This document shows, piece after piece, positions 29,739 to 35,904 of a DNA stretch of 35,904 bases. Position 1 is the first letter of the stretch. Each line of letters opens with the position of its first letter. A model generated the notes under the pieces. That model was not told the DNA's origin and ran no database searches. It was given only the letters and a program-made list of their open reading frames with translations. Position numbers and translations under genes: made by a program. Origin of the DNA: Actinomycetota bacterium (GTDB taxonomy: Bacteria; Actinomycetota; Thermoleophilia; Gaiellales; Gaiellaceae); assembly GCA_013821525.1 (NCBI GenBank), contig JACDGR010000004.1, positions 1 to 35,904 on the forward strand, read 5' to 3'.

Positions 29739-29776
29739 CGGTCCGCTGAGTGGCATCAGCGGGCCGTTTTCTATTT
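29739..29776 (+). terminator. Plus-strand intrinsic terminator
   Basis: An 11-bp stem (CGGTCCGCTGA / TCAGCGGGCCG, one U-G pair) with a six-base loop, followed directly by TTTTCTATTT. The wobble pair is U-G only in plus-strand RNA, and the U-tract is on that side, so it terminates plus-strand transcription. No plus-strand gene ends here; it could shield the toxin-antitoxin pair at 30.2 kb from antisense readthrough or end an unannotated transcript. Confidence 0.65.
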
Positions 29777-29929
29777 CTGCTTACCTCGTGTCTTTGGGAC
29801 AGACGGCTTCCCGAACAGCCGATCAAAGCAATCGCAGCACAGTCCCTCATGGCCGTAGCCCTCGGGCCAATGTGTTGCGACGACGTCCTCGGGCACTTCG
29901 GCTTTGCAGGTCTTGCAGTGCTCCTTCAC
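29771..29929 (-). CDS. 52-aa zinc-ribbon-like protein
   Basis: A 52-residue protein, GTG at 29929 in GTGA overlap with the 54-residue gene and with GGAGGG just upstream. EHCKTCKAEVPED then GHEGLCCDCFDRLFG gives two Cys pairs (Cys5/Cys8 and Cys32 or 33/Cys35) with spacing suited to one zinc ion, then a basic tail. Small zinc ribbons of this kind are common in phage early regions and may bind nucleic acid or host enzymes. No specific function can be assigned. Confidence 0.62.
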   Translation of the reverse strand: MKEHCKTCKAEVPEDVVATHWPEGYGHEGLCCDCFDRLFGKPSVPKTRGKQK

Positions 29930-30090
29930 TTGCCCTCCAATTCCGCCAGCATCGCCCTGGCTCGCCACAGTGCCCGCTGCGACTCCGGGGAACATGTGCT
30001 GGGTGTCGCTGACACAGTGCTTGAGAACGTCGCGCAAAACGCCACAAATGAACCGAACCTTTGTCCGATTACGCTTTGCCTAGCGGTCAT
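29926..30090 (-). CDS. 54-aa small protein
   Basis: ATG at 30090 preceded by AGGAAGG seven bases upstream, a strong Shine-Dalgarno, and GTGA overlap with the zinc-ribbon gene. The product begins TARQSVIGQRFGSFVAFCATF and ends SQRALWRARAMLAELEGK. The C-terminal part reads as an amphipathic helix. No known motif is seen. The start signal and overlaps support translation. Confidence 0.55.
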   Translation of the reverse strand: MTARQSVIGQRFGSFVAFCATFSSTVSATPSTCSPESQRALWRARAMLAELEGK

Positions 30091-30169
30091 GGTTGAACCT
30101 TCCTGCTGCCGCCTCGAGCTCGGCGAGATGGTCCATGGGCGCGGGTCGTTTCTTGAGGGCGGTTACCAT
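30080..30169 (-). CDS. 29-aa small ORF, first of the leftward mini-cluster
   Basis: ATG at 30169 with AAAGG upstream; its TAG stop overlaps the start of the 54-residue gene by 11 bp. The product (MVTALKKRPAPMDHLAELEA, then AGRFNHDR) is basic at the N-terminus and helical. It is the gene nearest to the divergent toxin-antitoxin operator and could serve as a leader for the cluster. Its coding status rests on position only. Confidence 0.35.
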   Translation of the reverse strand: MVTALKKRPAPMDHLAELEAAAGRFNHDR

Positions 30170-30197
30170 TTGGCGCTGCCTTTCGAGCGTGCGAACA

Positions 30198-30236
30198 TGA
30201 CGAAACGTCTAATTTGCGCATTGACGAAATGTCTAA
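30198..30236 (+). promoter_or_regulatory. Tandem operator of the toxin-antitoxin pair
   Basis: Two near-identical 15-bp units, TGACGAAACGTCTAA (30198-30212) and TGACGAAATGTCTAA (30222-30236), 24 bp start to start. Each has dyad arms TGACG/CGTC(T). The second contains TTGACG at 30221-30226, which could be a -35 box, with TACTCT 17 bases later. A dimeric HTH antitoxin binding both units would cover this promoter. The same site lies upstream of the leftward small-gene cluster. Confidence 0.6.
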
Positions 30237-30255
30237 CGCGGGTTACTCTTGTTTT

Positions 30256-30504
30256 GTGCTCGACCAGATCAAGCGGATGGCAGCACGGGGCGACGTGGTC
30301 GTGAGCGTGCACGCCATCGAGCGGATGCGCGATCGCAAGGTGAAGGGTCGCGACCTTTTCAGCGCGATCGCTTCGGCCACGAATGCCGCCTATCAGGCCG
30401 AGCGCGATAACTGGAAGGTTACCGGCGGCATCGATGCAGACGGCGACGACCTGACCTTGATCGTCGCAATCAAAGCCAACCTGATCATCGTCACCATTTT
30501 CTAG
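30256..30504 (+). CDS. DUF4258-type toxin of a type II pair
   Basis: An 82-residue protein from the GTG at 30256; earlier TTG and ATG starts at 30214 and 30229 would run through the operator. VLDQIKRMAARGDVVVSVHAIERMRDRKVKGRDLFSAIASA then TGGIDADGDDLTLIVAIKANLIIVTIF follows DUF4258, a small alpha-beta fold related to RelE/MqsR-like RNases. The conserved SVHAIERM..R motif with its histidine is intact. It ends ten bases before the antitoxin gene, with AGGAGG starting within the stop codon. Predicted mRNA-cleaving toxin; the start may be leaderless if the promoter call is right. Confidence 0.75.
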   Translation: MLDQIKRMAARGDVVVSVHAIERMRDRKVKGRDLFSAIASATNAAYQAERDNWKVTGGIDADGDDLTLIVAIKANLIIVTIF

Positions 30505-30513
30505 GAGGGAACC

Positions 30514-30834
30514 GTGCCAAAACAAATCGACGGCGAGACCGTATACACGCTTGATGAGGCCGACCAGATACTCCGCCAGGATGCTACGGAGTGTGTCGAG
30601 CGCGGCATCCGCACGGGCGGCGAGTTCAAGCTCGTGCGCAAGTTTGCCGAGCTGAGCCAGGGCGAGCTCGCCGGACTTCTCGGCGTCACGCTCGAGTCCG
30701 TGTCGCGGTGGGAGACCGGCAAGCACGAGATCCCGCGGGCGGTGGCCTACGCCCTGGGCGAGTTGCTCAGGCACCCCAAAGCGGTGAGGCGGCAGCTGGA
30801 GGCGGCAGGGCAGCCCCTGGCTGCGAAGCGATAG
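30514..30834 (+). CDS. MqsA/XRE-type antitoxin
   Basis: A 106-residue protein, GTG start with AGGAGG five bases upstream. The N-terminal 45 residues (GETVYTLDEADQILRQDATECVERGIRTGGEFKLVRKFAELSQGELAG) lead to a HTH_3 motif: SQGELAGLLGVTLESVSRWETGKHEIPRAVAYALGELLRHP. This is the C-terminal DNA-binding domain of MqsA-family antitoxins; the N-terminal zinc-binding cysteines of MqsA are absent. It should neutralise the DUF4258 toxin and repress from the tandem operator. Its stop is two bases from the converging RusA stop, with no terminator between. Confidence 0.8.
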   Translation: MPKQIDGETVYTLDEADQILRQDATECVERGIRTGGEFKLVRKFAELSQGELAGLLGVTLESVSRWETGKHEIPRAVAYALGELLRHPKAVRRQLEAAGQPLAAKR

Positions 30835-30836
30835 CG

Positions 30837-31310
30837 TCACGGCTCCCGCCACTCGTCGACGCTGATCGTCGCGCCTTCACGCCCCGGTTCGGCGTACTCC
30901 TTGCGCACGACGAGCTCGACGATTCGCGAGTCGTCATCGAAGATCGATCCGGTGAGCACGTCGATCGCGTGCCTGGCCAGCTTGTCGACGTCCGGAACCG
31001 TGGCCGGTGCCAGCGGTGCGCCCGGTTTTAATCGCCCAGCGTTCTTGCCACTACCCCAATGGCCGCCCGGTCGCGCCAGCCGGAAAACAATGTGAACGCT
31101 CAGCGCTGTCCGGACAAACGCAGGACCTTGCGCCAAACCCCATTGGCTTGCGTTCTCCGCGATCTTTTCGCGAATCGCAGCCGAGAACCCACGCTGCTTC
31201 TCCGCGTTTACCTTGGAGCCGCCAGGGACGAATCGAGCCCTTCCGCCGATCAGCATCGCGCGGTTGCTGCCCTTGGGCGCCGGGGTGCCGAGCACGTCGA
31301 ACCGGATCAC
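30837..31310 (-). CDS. rusA: RusA-type Holliday junction resolvase
   Basis: A 157-residue protein. GTG at 31310 is preferred because family members begin like MIRFDVLGTPAPKG; a TTG ten codons upstream is possible. Catalytic acidic cluster: PDVDKLARHAIDVLTGSIFDDDSRIVEL (Asp107, Asp109, Asp117, Asp125-127) with Lys14 and the C-terminal EYAEPGREGATISV. RusA dimers cut four-way junctions symmetrically, resolving recombination and branched replication intermediates before packaging. It ends two bases from the antitoxin stop on the other strand. Confidence 0.9.
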   Translation of the reverse strand: MIRFDVLGTPAPKGSNRAMLIGGRARFVPGGSKVNAEKQRGFSAAIREKIAENASQWGLAQGPAFVRTALSVHIVFRLARPGGHWGSGKNAGRLKPGAPLAPATVPDVDKLARHAIDVLTGSIFDDDSRIVELVVRKEYAEPGREGATISVDEWREP

Positions 31311-31350
31311 CTCAGCCCCGCTTGCTCTGAAGGGCTGCAAGCAGTCGATT

Positions 31351-31845
31351 TCATAGAATCTCGCTTGACCGGCGTGTCTTGCCGGTGGTCTTGCGGCTTT
31401 GCTCGATCGCGTCGAGTAGGCCGCTGATATCGGGGTGGCCGATGCGCTCGATCTTCGCGATCAGGGTCTTCTCGCCCCGGGGGTTTCCGGCGCTCTTGAG
31501 CTCGACGATCGCCTCGCGCATGGCCTCGACAGCCTTGCGGTTCCGATCGCCCTGCATGCCCTTGCCGAGCTTGGTGCACGCGTCGCAGAACGCGATCCGC
31601 GTCCTGTCGAGCCCAGCCTCGTCGTCACTGGCGAGTTTGCGGTCCCACATCGCCAGCGCGTCCTCAGCCTCTTGCGGCCAATCAGCTAACGTCCCGCAGC
31701 GAGATCGACACGGCACCGTGTCGACGATTCGGGCAGGTTGAAACGGTCCTGGATCGCCGGTGCGCGACGGATCGCGAAGCGTGCGCCAACGAAGCAACTC
31801 GTCCTCGACGACTTCGGGATCCCGTTCTCGCTCGTCGTCGCTCAT
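31351..31845 (-). CDS. Hypothetical protein with four-cysteine zinc-like motif
   Basis: A 164-residue protein, ATG at 31845 in ATGA overlap and GGGGGT upstream. It has CRSRCGTLADWP (CX3C) and, after about 35 residues, FCDACTKLGKGMQG (CX2C), a possible zinc-binding pair of knuckles. The rest is helical (EAVEAMREAIVELKSAGNPRGEKTLIAKIERIG) with a basic tail. It lies between the replisome organizer and RusA genes, so a replication or recombination role is likely. I do not recognise the family. Confidence 0.6.
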   Translation of the reverse strand: MSDDERERDPEVVEDELLRWRTLRDPSRTGDPGPFQPARIVDTVPCRSRCGTLADWPQEAEDALAMWDRKLASDDEAGLDRTRIAFCDACTKLGKGMQGDRNRKAVEAMREAIVELKSAGNPRGEKTLIAKIERIGHPDISGLLDAIEQSRKTTGKTRRSSEIL

Positions 31846-32684
31846 GCTGCACCCCCAACGGCTTGCGCATGTTCGAGCTCGCCGATCCCGTCGAGCGTTC
31901 GCGACCACGAGCGTGCTGCGTCGAGGTACTTCGAGATTCCCTTCGGGCTAAACAGCGTCTCGGGGCGCAGGTATTTTTTCATGTCCGGCTTGTCGCGCCA
32001 GCCCAGTTCGAGCGCGCAGTACGCGACGACCTTGCGCAGATCGAGTTCGGTGATCCCGTCGCTGAGCCGATCGGCGATCAGCTTCGAATGCTGCGGAGTT
32101 CCAGAGAAGCTCGTGCCGCTGTGGCCGCCGAGCTTCTCGAGAACCACGGCAACGGTTCGCTGGTGGGTCTCCCCCGAATCCGAACTAACCGAAAAAAACG
32201 AATCGCAAGAAAGCCCCCCTTGGGGGGTTAGGGGGTTCTTAGTTTTATTAGGATTAGCCGGAATCGGATCCGGAGCAGAAGGATTAACCGGATCCGGAGG
32301 GTTCCCGCCAGCTTCTGGTTGCTTCGTGTTTTGCTTCGTACCTTTCCGCCGTGAAATCCCGCTCTTGATTCCACCTTCCCTTCCTGCCTCAGCCTTGTCT
32401 TTGATGTACTTCACGCGCTCACGCGCGCCCGATACGCGCAGCTTCCCGCTGCGATCACGGCGCGCGAGCTCACATTCGATCATCGCTTCCGCGAATCCCT
32501 GGTGGTCCGCAGCGCTGTCGATCATGCGCGCCGAGACCAGGTGGGTGGCCTGGTCGTAGCAAATCGGCCAGACGTCCTGGACGAGACAGCCGACGACTTC
32601 GCGGCGCTTCCAGTTGAGGACCTTGGCAAGCTCGGTGATCCGCGGATCGCGAGCCACGGAGTCGTCGATGGACATGCGGGCCAC
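31842..32684 (-). CDS. Replisome organizer-like phage replication protein
   Basis: A 280-residue protein, GTG at 32684 (ATG at 32675 possible). N-terminal 90 residues: RMSIDDSVARDPRITELAKVLNWKRREVVGCLVQDVWPICYDQ, a winged-helix-like part typical of phage replication initiators. A linker of about 70 residues is polar and Pro/Asn/Lys-rich. The C-terminal GWRDKPDMKKYLRPETLFSPKGISKYLDAARSW is the conserved phage C-terminal domain of replisome organizers (Phg_2220_C). It should bind the phage origin and recruit host helicase or loader. No origin iterons are recognised in or near the gene. Confidence 0.82.
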   Translation of the reverse strand: MARMSIDDSVARDPRITELAKVLNWKRREVVGCLVQDVWPICYDQATHLVSARMIDSAADHQGFAEAMIECELARRDRSGKLRVSGARERVKYIKDKAEAGREGGIKSGISRRKGTKQNTKQPEAGGNPPDPVNPSAPDPIPANPNKTKNPLTPQGGLSCDSFFSVSSDSGETHQRTVAVVLEKLGGHSGTSFSGTPQHSKLIADRLSDGITELDLRKVVAYCALELGWRDKPDMKKYLRPETLFSPKGISKYLDAARSWSRTLDGIGELEHAQAVGGAA

Positions 32685-32687
32685 GTG

Positions 32688-33407
32688 CTAGCGCCCTCGG
32701 CTCATCTTGCGACCGCCGTTGCCGCGGTCCACGTCTGGGATCTCGACCTCGGTGAACAAGAACGACTTTTGTGGCGCCGGCTCGCCTTTCCAGGCAGGAG
32801 CGATCATCGACATCGGCACCTGAACCTCGGGCTGTGGGGCGATCGGGTCGGTGATTGGCGCGCGCGGCGGGGCGATCGCGTTGCCGGATCGTCTGAAGTT
32901 GTCGGCTAGCTGATCGAGGTCCTCGTACGGCATCCACAGCGGGATTTGCTCGAAGAACCAGTTGACCATCCCGCCCTTCGACCCGGGGTATTGCTGCTGG
33001 GTGCACCGGTGTGACTCGATCATTCGAAGGTGCGCGAGCGTTGCGCATCGAACCTCACGTTCGAGTTGGTGGCAAAACACGATAACGACCGACGAGCCGC
33101 CGTCGCGCTCGTGCTTGAGGTACGCGTTATAGGAATCGACATCGATCCCTGTGAGCCGGCCCTTGCCGAATCTGTGCGGGAACGTGGCCGACTTCCATTT
33201 CACTTCGAAGAACGACAGCGATCCGTTCTTCATCGCGGATATATCCGCGCCCGCGTAGGAGTCGGCTCCCTGGTCGCCTCGAGCGAGCGGAGCCCCGCGC
33301 TGCTGGTAGTTCAGCGACTCGCCGAAGGTTCGGTACCCGCACGCTCGCAGGTACGCGCCGACCGCGTACTCGAATGCTTCGGCCTCGGCGTGTCGCTTAA
33401 ACGCCAT
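32688..33407 (-). CDS. PD-(D/E)XK nuclease-like protein
   Basis: A 239-residue protein. ATG at 33407 has GAGGAGG upstream and overlaps the methyltransferase stop by 11 bp; a longer upstream frame is not used. The core is GADISAMKNGSLSFFEVKWKS: Asp55, then Glu68-Val-Lys70, the PD-(D/E)XK signature, after EYAVGAYLRACGYRTFGES. GIDVDSYNAYLKHERDGGSSVVIVFCHQ follows, as in RecU/VRR-like and other resolvase-type nucleases. The C-terminal 80 residues are proline-rich. A nuclease in recombination or DNA processing is inferred; the exact substrate is unknown. Confidence 0.7.
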   Translation of the reverse strand: MAFKRHAEAEAFEYAVGAYLRACGYRTFGESLNYQQRGAPLARGDQGADSYAGADISAMKNGSLSFFEVKWKSATFPHRFGKGRLTGIDVDSYNAYLKHERDGGSSVVIVFCHQLEREVRCATLAHLRMIESHRCTQQQYPGSKGGMVNWFFEQIPLWMPYEDLDQLADNFRRSGNAIAPPRAPITDPIAPQPEVQVPMSMIAPAWKGEPAPQKSFLFTEVEIPDVDRGNGGRKMSRGR

Positions 33408-34791
33408 CGGCCGCCTCCTCGACGTCCGTGTCTTCGTCGGGGCCCCAGAGCTCGCGCGATTTCGTGCCGACGTATGCGCCAGGTAGCGAGCCCCAGTCGA
33501 TCTGATCTTTAGTGCGCGCAACCATGGCGTAGATCGTCCAGGACGCTGGGCCGTCGCCCGTCATACGCACGCCCATGCCGCGAATCACGCACGGGATTGG
33601 AGCGAAGGAGGTGCGCCCCACGCGATCGAACGCGTCTCGCCAAACGCCAGCGAGGTCCGAGTCGGTGAGCGCTACGATCCAGCCGCTGCACCGCGGCGAC
33701 CAGTGATCGACGAACTGGTTTACGTCGTCGGCCGTCCACTCGGCGTACGTGGGAGCGAGCCCAGCCGCGCTCGACCAGTCGCTTCGCGTCTGCTCGGACG
33801 AATGAGTGCGACTACCGTACGGCGGGTCGCAGATGACCGCATCAACCACGTTGACGTCCGCGAGTGCCACCCGGTAGTCGCCGGTTCGGATATCCGGGTC
33901 GTCAGCCGTCGTCGCCACCTCTGCCACGAGCTCGGCGCCGATCGCTAGGCGGTCTTCTGCTCGAGCCGCCCTGAGTGTGGAGCCGTATCCGGCAACCGGG
34001 TCGCAAACGGTGTGGCCGTGTCTCGAGTAGTGACGCACGAGCGCCTGCATGAGCCATGCAGGCTTGCCGCGTCCGCTGGTCTGCGACACGCCGCTGCCGT
34101 CGTGGAGCTCGATCAGAACGCTCTTGAGCGCCGCTTTGGGCTTCTCGCCTTCCGCGACCAGGGCCTCGACGCGCTTGGACACCTCGGCCAGGTCGTCGCG
34201 ATCAGCGAGCGAGCTGAGCTTGCTAGCGGTAATCTCGCCAGCCTCGAGGTATTCCATGAGCGCCGGGTGATCTTTGAGCGCGTCCTCGGCCTTTTTGGCG
34301 TGCTGGACGCTGCGGTCGCTCACGCCGAGCGCGGCGGCCGCCTCTAGCTGGGTTAAATTACGAAAATTTTCGGAATTACCCGGCCTGCCCACAGGCATCT
34401 GTGCCAGCCGGCTCGCGATCAGCGCTCGCTGCGTCTCGGTCAGGTGCCGGCGATGGATGTTCTCGGCAATCACGAATCCCTGCGGATCGCCGCCGTCCTC
34501 GGGTCGTGATCCGAAAGCGCGGAGTAGCGGCTGGACGCCGAGCTGCTCGCAGGCGAGGTACCGATTGCGGCCGTCCAGTACCAGGCCGTCCAACATGACA
34601 ATCGGCTCGTGTTGGCCTTCCGCTCGAATGCTTTCGACGAGCCGTTCGAGTGCCCCGTCTCGCATGGCCGGAAAGATCCTGGACAACAGGTGGAACGGAT
34701 CGTCCTGTTTCCGGATCGGCGACACCGTTGCGAGCAAAGGCTTCGCGCCGAGCGCGCGGTCTGTGGCTGTGCTGACTGCCTTGCGTCCCAT
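33397..34791 (-). CDS. ParB-like domain fused to DNA methyltransferase
   Basis: A 464-residue protein, ATG directly after the stop of the preceding gene. N-terminal ParB/Srx-like part: IRAEGQHEPIVMLDGLVLDGRNRYLACEQLGV (about 58-86) and ENIHRRHLTETQRALIASRLA. A HTH (LTQLEAAAALGVSDRSVQHAKK, 147-167) follows. The C-terminal part is an N4-cytosine/N6-adenine methyltransferase: motif I DPVAGYGSTLRAA at 264-276 and catalytic motif IV DPPY at 322-325. The order I then IV fits the gamma or alpha class. Such fusions in phages probably protect DNA from host restriction. Confidence 0.88.
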   Translation of the reverse strand: MGRKAVSTATDRALGAKPLLATVSPIRKQDDPFHLLSRIFPAMRDGALERLVESIRAEGQHEPIVMLDGLVLDGRNRYLACEQLGVQPLLRAFGSRPEDGGDPQGFVIAENIHRRHLTETQRALIASRLAQMPVGRPGNSENFRNLTQLEAAAALGVSDRSVQHAKKAEDALKDHPALMEYLEAGEITASKLSSLADRDDLAEVSKRVEALVAEGEKPKAALKSVLIELHDGSGVSQTSGRGKPAWLMQALVRHYSRHGHTVCDPVAGYGSTLRAARAEDRLAIGAELVAEVATTADDPDIRTGDYRVALADVNVVDAVICDPPYGSRTHSSEQTRSDWSSAAGLAPTYAEWTADDVNQFVDHWSPRCSGWIVALTDSDLAGVWRDAFDRVGRTSFAPIPCVIRGMGVRMTGDGPASWTIYAMVARTKDQIDWGSLPGAYVGTKSRELWGPDEDTDVEEAADGV

Positions 34792-35160
34792 TTATCCGCC
34801 CGCTTCCGTCTTGGTGAGTTGTGGATTTCTTGTGGTCTCCGGATACCGCCGCAGTCGCGCGCGCTCCGGTTTGTCTAGTTCGTGGATCGGTGAAACGCCG
34901 CGAACGTCGACGAAGGCACCCGGGTGCACCGCGTACACGTCCACCGCCGTCATGAATTCGTCGTCGCCCCAGAACAACGAGCACTCGAGCTTGTCGCCGA
35001 CGACGGGGTGCAGCTCGAGCTGCGCCGCGTGATCGAGTTGAAACCGTGCCCGCTCGTCGGCGAACCGCACGAGCCGGACGTCGTGAGAACGCAACAACGC
35101 CCCGTGCCGTTGCAACGCATGCGAGACGAAGATCCCAGCGCCGATGGTTTTCGCCTTCAC
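34792..35160 (-). CDS. 122-aa hypothetical early protein
   Basis: A 122-residue protein, GTG in GTGA overlap. GAGIFVSHALQRHGALLRSHDVRLVRFADERARFQLDHAAQLELHPVVGDKLECSLFWGDDEFMTAVDVYAVHPGAF reads as an alpha-beta or beta-rich fold; the end is basic and disordered. No known motif is seen. It precedes the ParB-methyltransferase gene without a gap. Confidence 0.55.
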   Translation of the reverse strand: MKAKTIGAGIFVSHALQRHGALLRSHDVRLVRFADERARFQLDHAAQLELHPVVGDKLECSLFWGDDEFMTAVDVYAVHPGAFVDVRGVSPIHELDKPERARLRRYPETTRNPQLTKTEAGG

Positions 35161-35498
35161 GCGTCACCATCCGGCATCGTGAAGCTCGCCAACTCGCGCA
35201 GCCCCGGCTCGATCAGCCCATGGATCTCGTCGTGCGCGTCACACCGCAGCCGCTCAAGCCGGGCATCGTTGGCCGCGACCTCTTGCCAGGCGCGATACCA
35301 GAACCAATCGGTGAGCTCGTCGCAGCCCTCGCTGCGCGGGTCACGGCGATCGGCTGCGATATCGAGGGAGCCGTACTGGCCTTCGCCGATACGAACGCGC
35401 TCCACGATGCGCTTGAGGACGCGGATGCCGTCGCCGCCGATCGCGCCGAGTTGCGAGGCGATCCATCGGCGGTCGGCGTCGAGGGCGGTGTCGGTCAC
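35157..35498 (-). CDS. 113-aa hypothetical early protein
   Basis: A 113-residue protein, ATG in ATGA overlap with the preceding gene and GTGA with the next. It is helical and charged (RRWIASQLGAIGGDGIRVLKRIVERVRIGEGQYG, WQEVAANDARLERLRCDAHDEIHGL). Tryptophan-rich WFWYRAW stretch in the centre. I do not recognise it. Part of an early gene row. Confidence 0.55.
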   Translation of the reverse strand: MTDTALDADRRWIASQLGAIGGDGIRVLKRIVERVRIGEGQYGSLDIAADRRDPRSEGCDELTDWFWYRAWQEVAANDARLERLRCDAHDEIHGLIEPGLRELASFTMPDGDA

Positions 35499-35899
35499 AG
35501 CTTGGCTCCCAACGTCTCAGCAAGCAGCTGCGTGCCGAGCGGCATGCTCAGCACCAGTCGCTCGAGCCGATCGGCGCGCTCCTTGTCGGTTAGCGAGACG
35601 CGCGGGAATACATCCAGGTCGAACGTCTCGACGAGCGCCGAGCCGAGCTTCGCGGCGAGCCCCGCGTTGTAGCTGCGCAGCCGAGCGCCGATCGCGATCG
35701 CGTGGTCGACACAAACGCGGCGGCCGTTGCGATCAAGCGAGCGTCGAAGGTCTCCGCGGTCGGTACCGCATACCCCGGCCGCAACCTCGATGCCACCGAT
35801 GCTCGCGATGGCGTCGTCCAGGAACCGGTAGACCCGACGCACGGCGGAGTCGACCGCCGATTTCTCGGCATTGTCCTTAGATTCCGCGAGCATCACCAT
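35495..35899 (-). CDS. Putative CII/Cro-like DNA-binding protein
   Basis: A 134-residue protein that starts 5 bases from the window edge. A candidate HTH is IGGIEVAAGVCGTDRGDLRRSLDRNGRRVCVDHAIAIGARL, arranged like CII-type or Cro-type phage regulators that have 'GG...AA...G....LR..L.R....V...HA'. The N-terminal KSAVDSAVRRVYRFLDDAIA and C-terminal LTDKERADRLERLVLSMPLG are helical. It may be an early regulator. Since the upstream DNA is not in the window, an operator cannot be tested. Confidence in the HTH is limited. Confidence 0.45.
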   Translation of the reverse strand: MVMLAESKDNAEKSAVDSAVRRVYRFLDDAIASIGGIEVAAGVCGTDRGDLRRSLDRNGRRVCVDHAIAIGARLRSYNAGLAAKLGSALVETFDLDVFPRVSLTDKERADRLERLVLSMPLGTQLLAETLGAKL

Positions 35900-35904
35900 G
35901 CGAG

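Noticed and set aside
34792..35160. PilZ (cyclic-di-GMP binding) domain as partner for the EAL protein
   Set aside because: Beta-rich pattern was considered, but the RxxxR and (D/N)xSxxG motifs are absent.
1..35904. tRNA genes, CRISPR arrays, insertion sequences, integrase or att sites
   Set aside because: No cloverleaf-like sequence, spaced direct repeats, transposase/integrase motifs or end repeats were recognised by eye.

Overview
This window reads as most of the genome of a contractile-tailed dsDNA phage or prophage (myovirus morphology) with a GC-rich, probably proteobacterial or myxobacterial host. The tail class rests on a DUF3383-type sheath, a tube protein, a gp25-like wedge and a J-type wedge. 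The host guess is weaker: it rests on base composition and on a cysteine-rich sigma-region-4-like protein of a type I associate with Myxococcota. I see no integrase, lysogeny repressor, DNA polymerase, helicase, tRNA or CRISPR array, so lifestyle is undecided.

Almost every gene lies on the minus strand and is read from right to left. From right to left the layout is: (1) 35.9-30.8 kb, small early genes, a ParB/DNA-methyltransferase fusion, a PD-(D/E)XK-like nuclease, a replisome-organizer-like protein and a RusA resolvase; (2) 30.8-30.2 kb, a plus-strand DUF4258/MqsA-like toxin-antitoxin pair with a tandem operator; (3) 30.2-28.8 kb, small zinc-binding and regulatory genes, including the sigma-like protein and three genes of 54 codons or fewer; (4) 28.8-19 kb, packaging and capsid genes (small and large terminase, portal, MuF, protease-scaffold, cement, capsid, connectors); (5) 19-13 kb, tail (completion, sheath, tube, chaperones, tape measure); (6) 13-4 kb, baseplate and fibres; (7) 4-0.8 kb, a lysis and host-interaction cassette with an intact EAL (cyclic-di-GMP phosphodiesterase) domain, a two-helix holin candidate, a lipoprotein, a CCHC zinc knuckle and an NlpC/P60-like lysin; (8) the left edge, a HicB/HicA-like pair.

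The most striking feature is in the MuF gene. It carries a 318-residue intein (Cys1, TVNH block B, HN/Cys at the C-terminal junction) between the residues just before the conserved CRC motif. Wholly inside that intein, on the opposite strand and in codon-aligned register, lies a 288-codon gene for a protein with two helix-turn-helix segments and a Vsr/EDxHD-like nuclease domain. The homing endonuclease thus appears to be antisense to its own intein, overlapping splicing blocks B and F, while both frames stay open.

A second signal is a 16-bp element found four times (two identical pairs), always 29-32 nt before the first gene of a structural or lysis block (protease/capsid, sheath, baseplate J, lysis). 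It could be a phage late promoter or regulator site. Most other junctions are 1-11 bp overlaps (ATGA/GTGA), implying long polycistronic messages with coupled translation. The three clear plus-strand loci (endonuclease, proline-rich gene, toxin-antitoxin) look like accessory insertions in this otherwise one-way genome.
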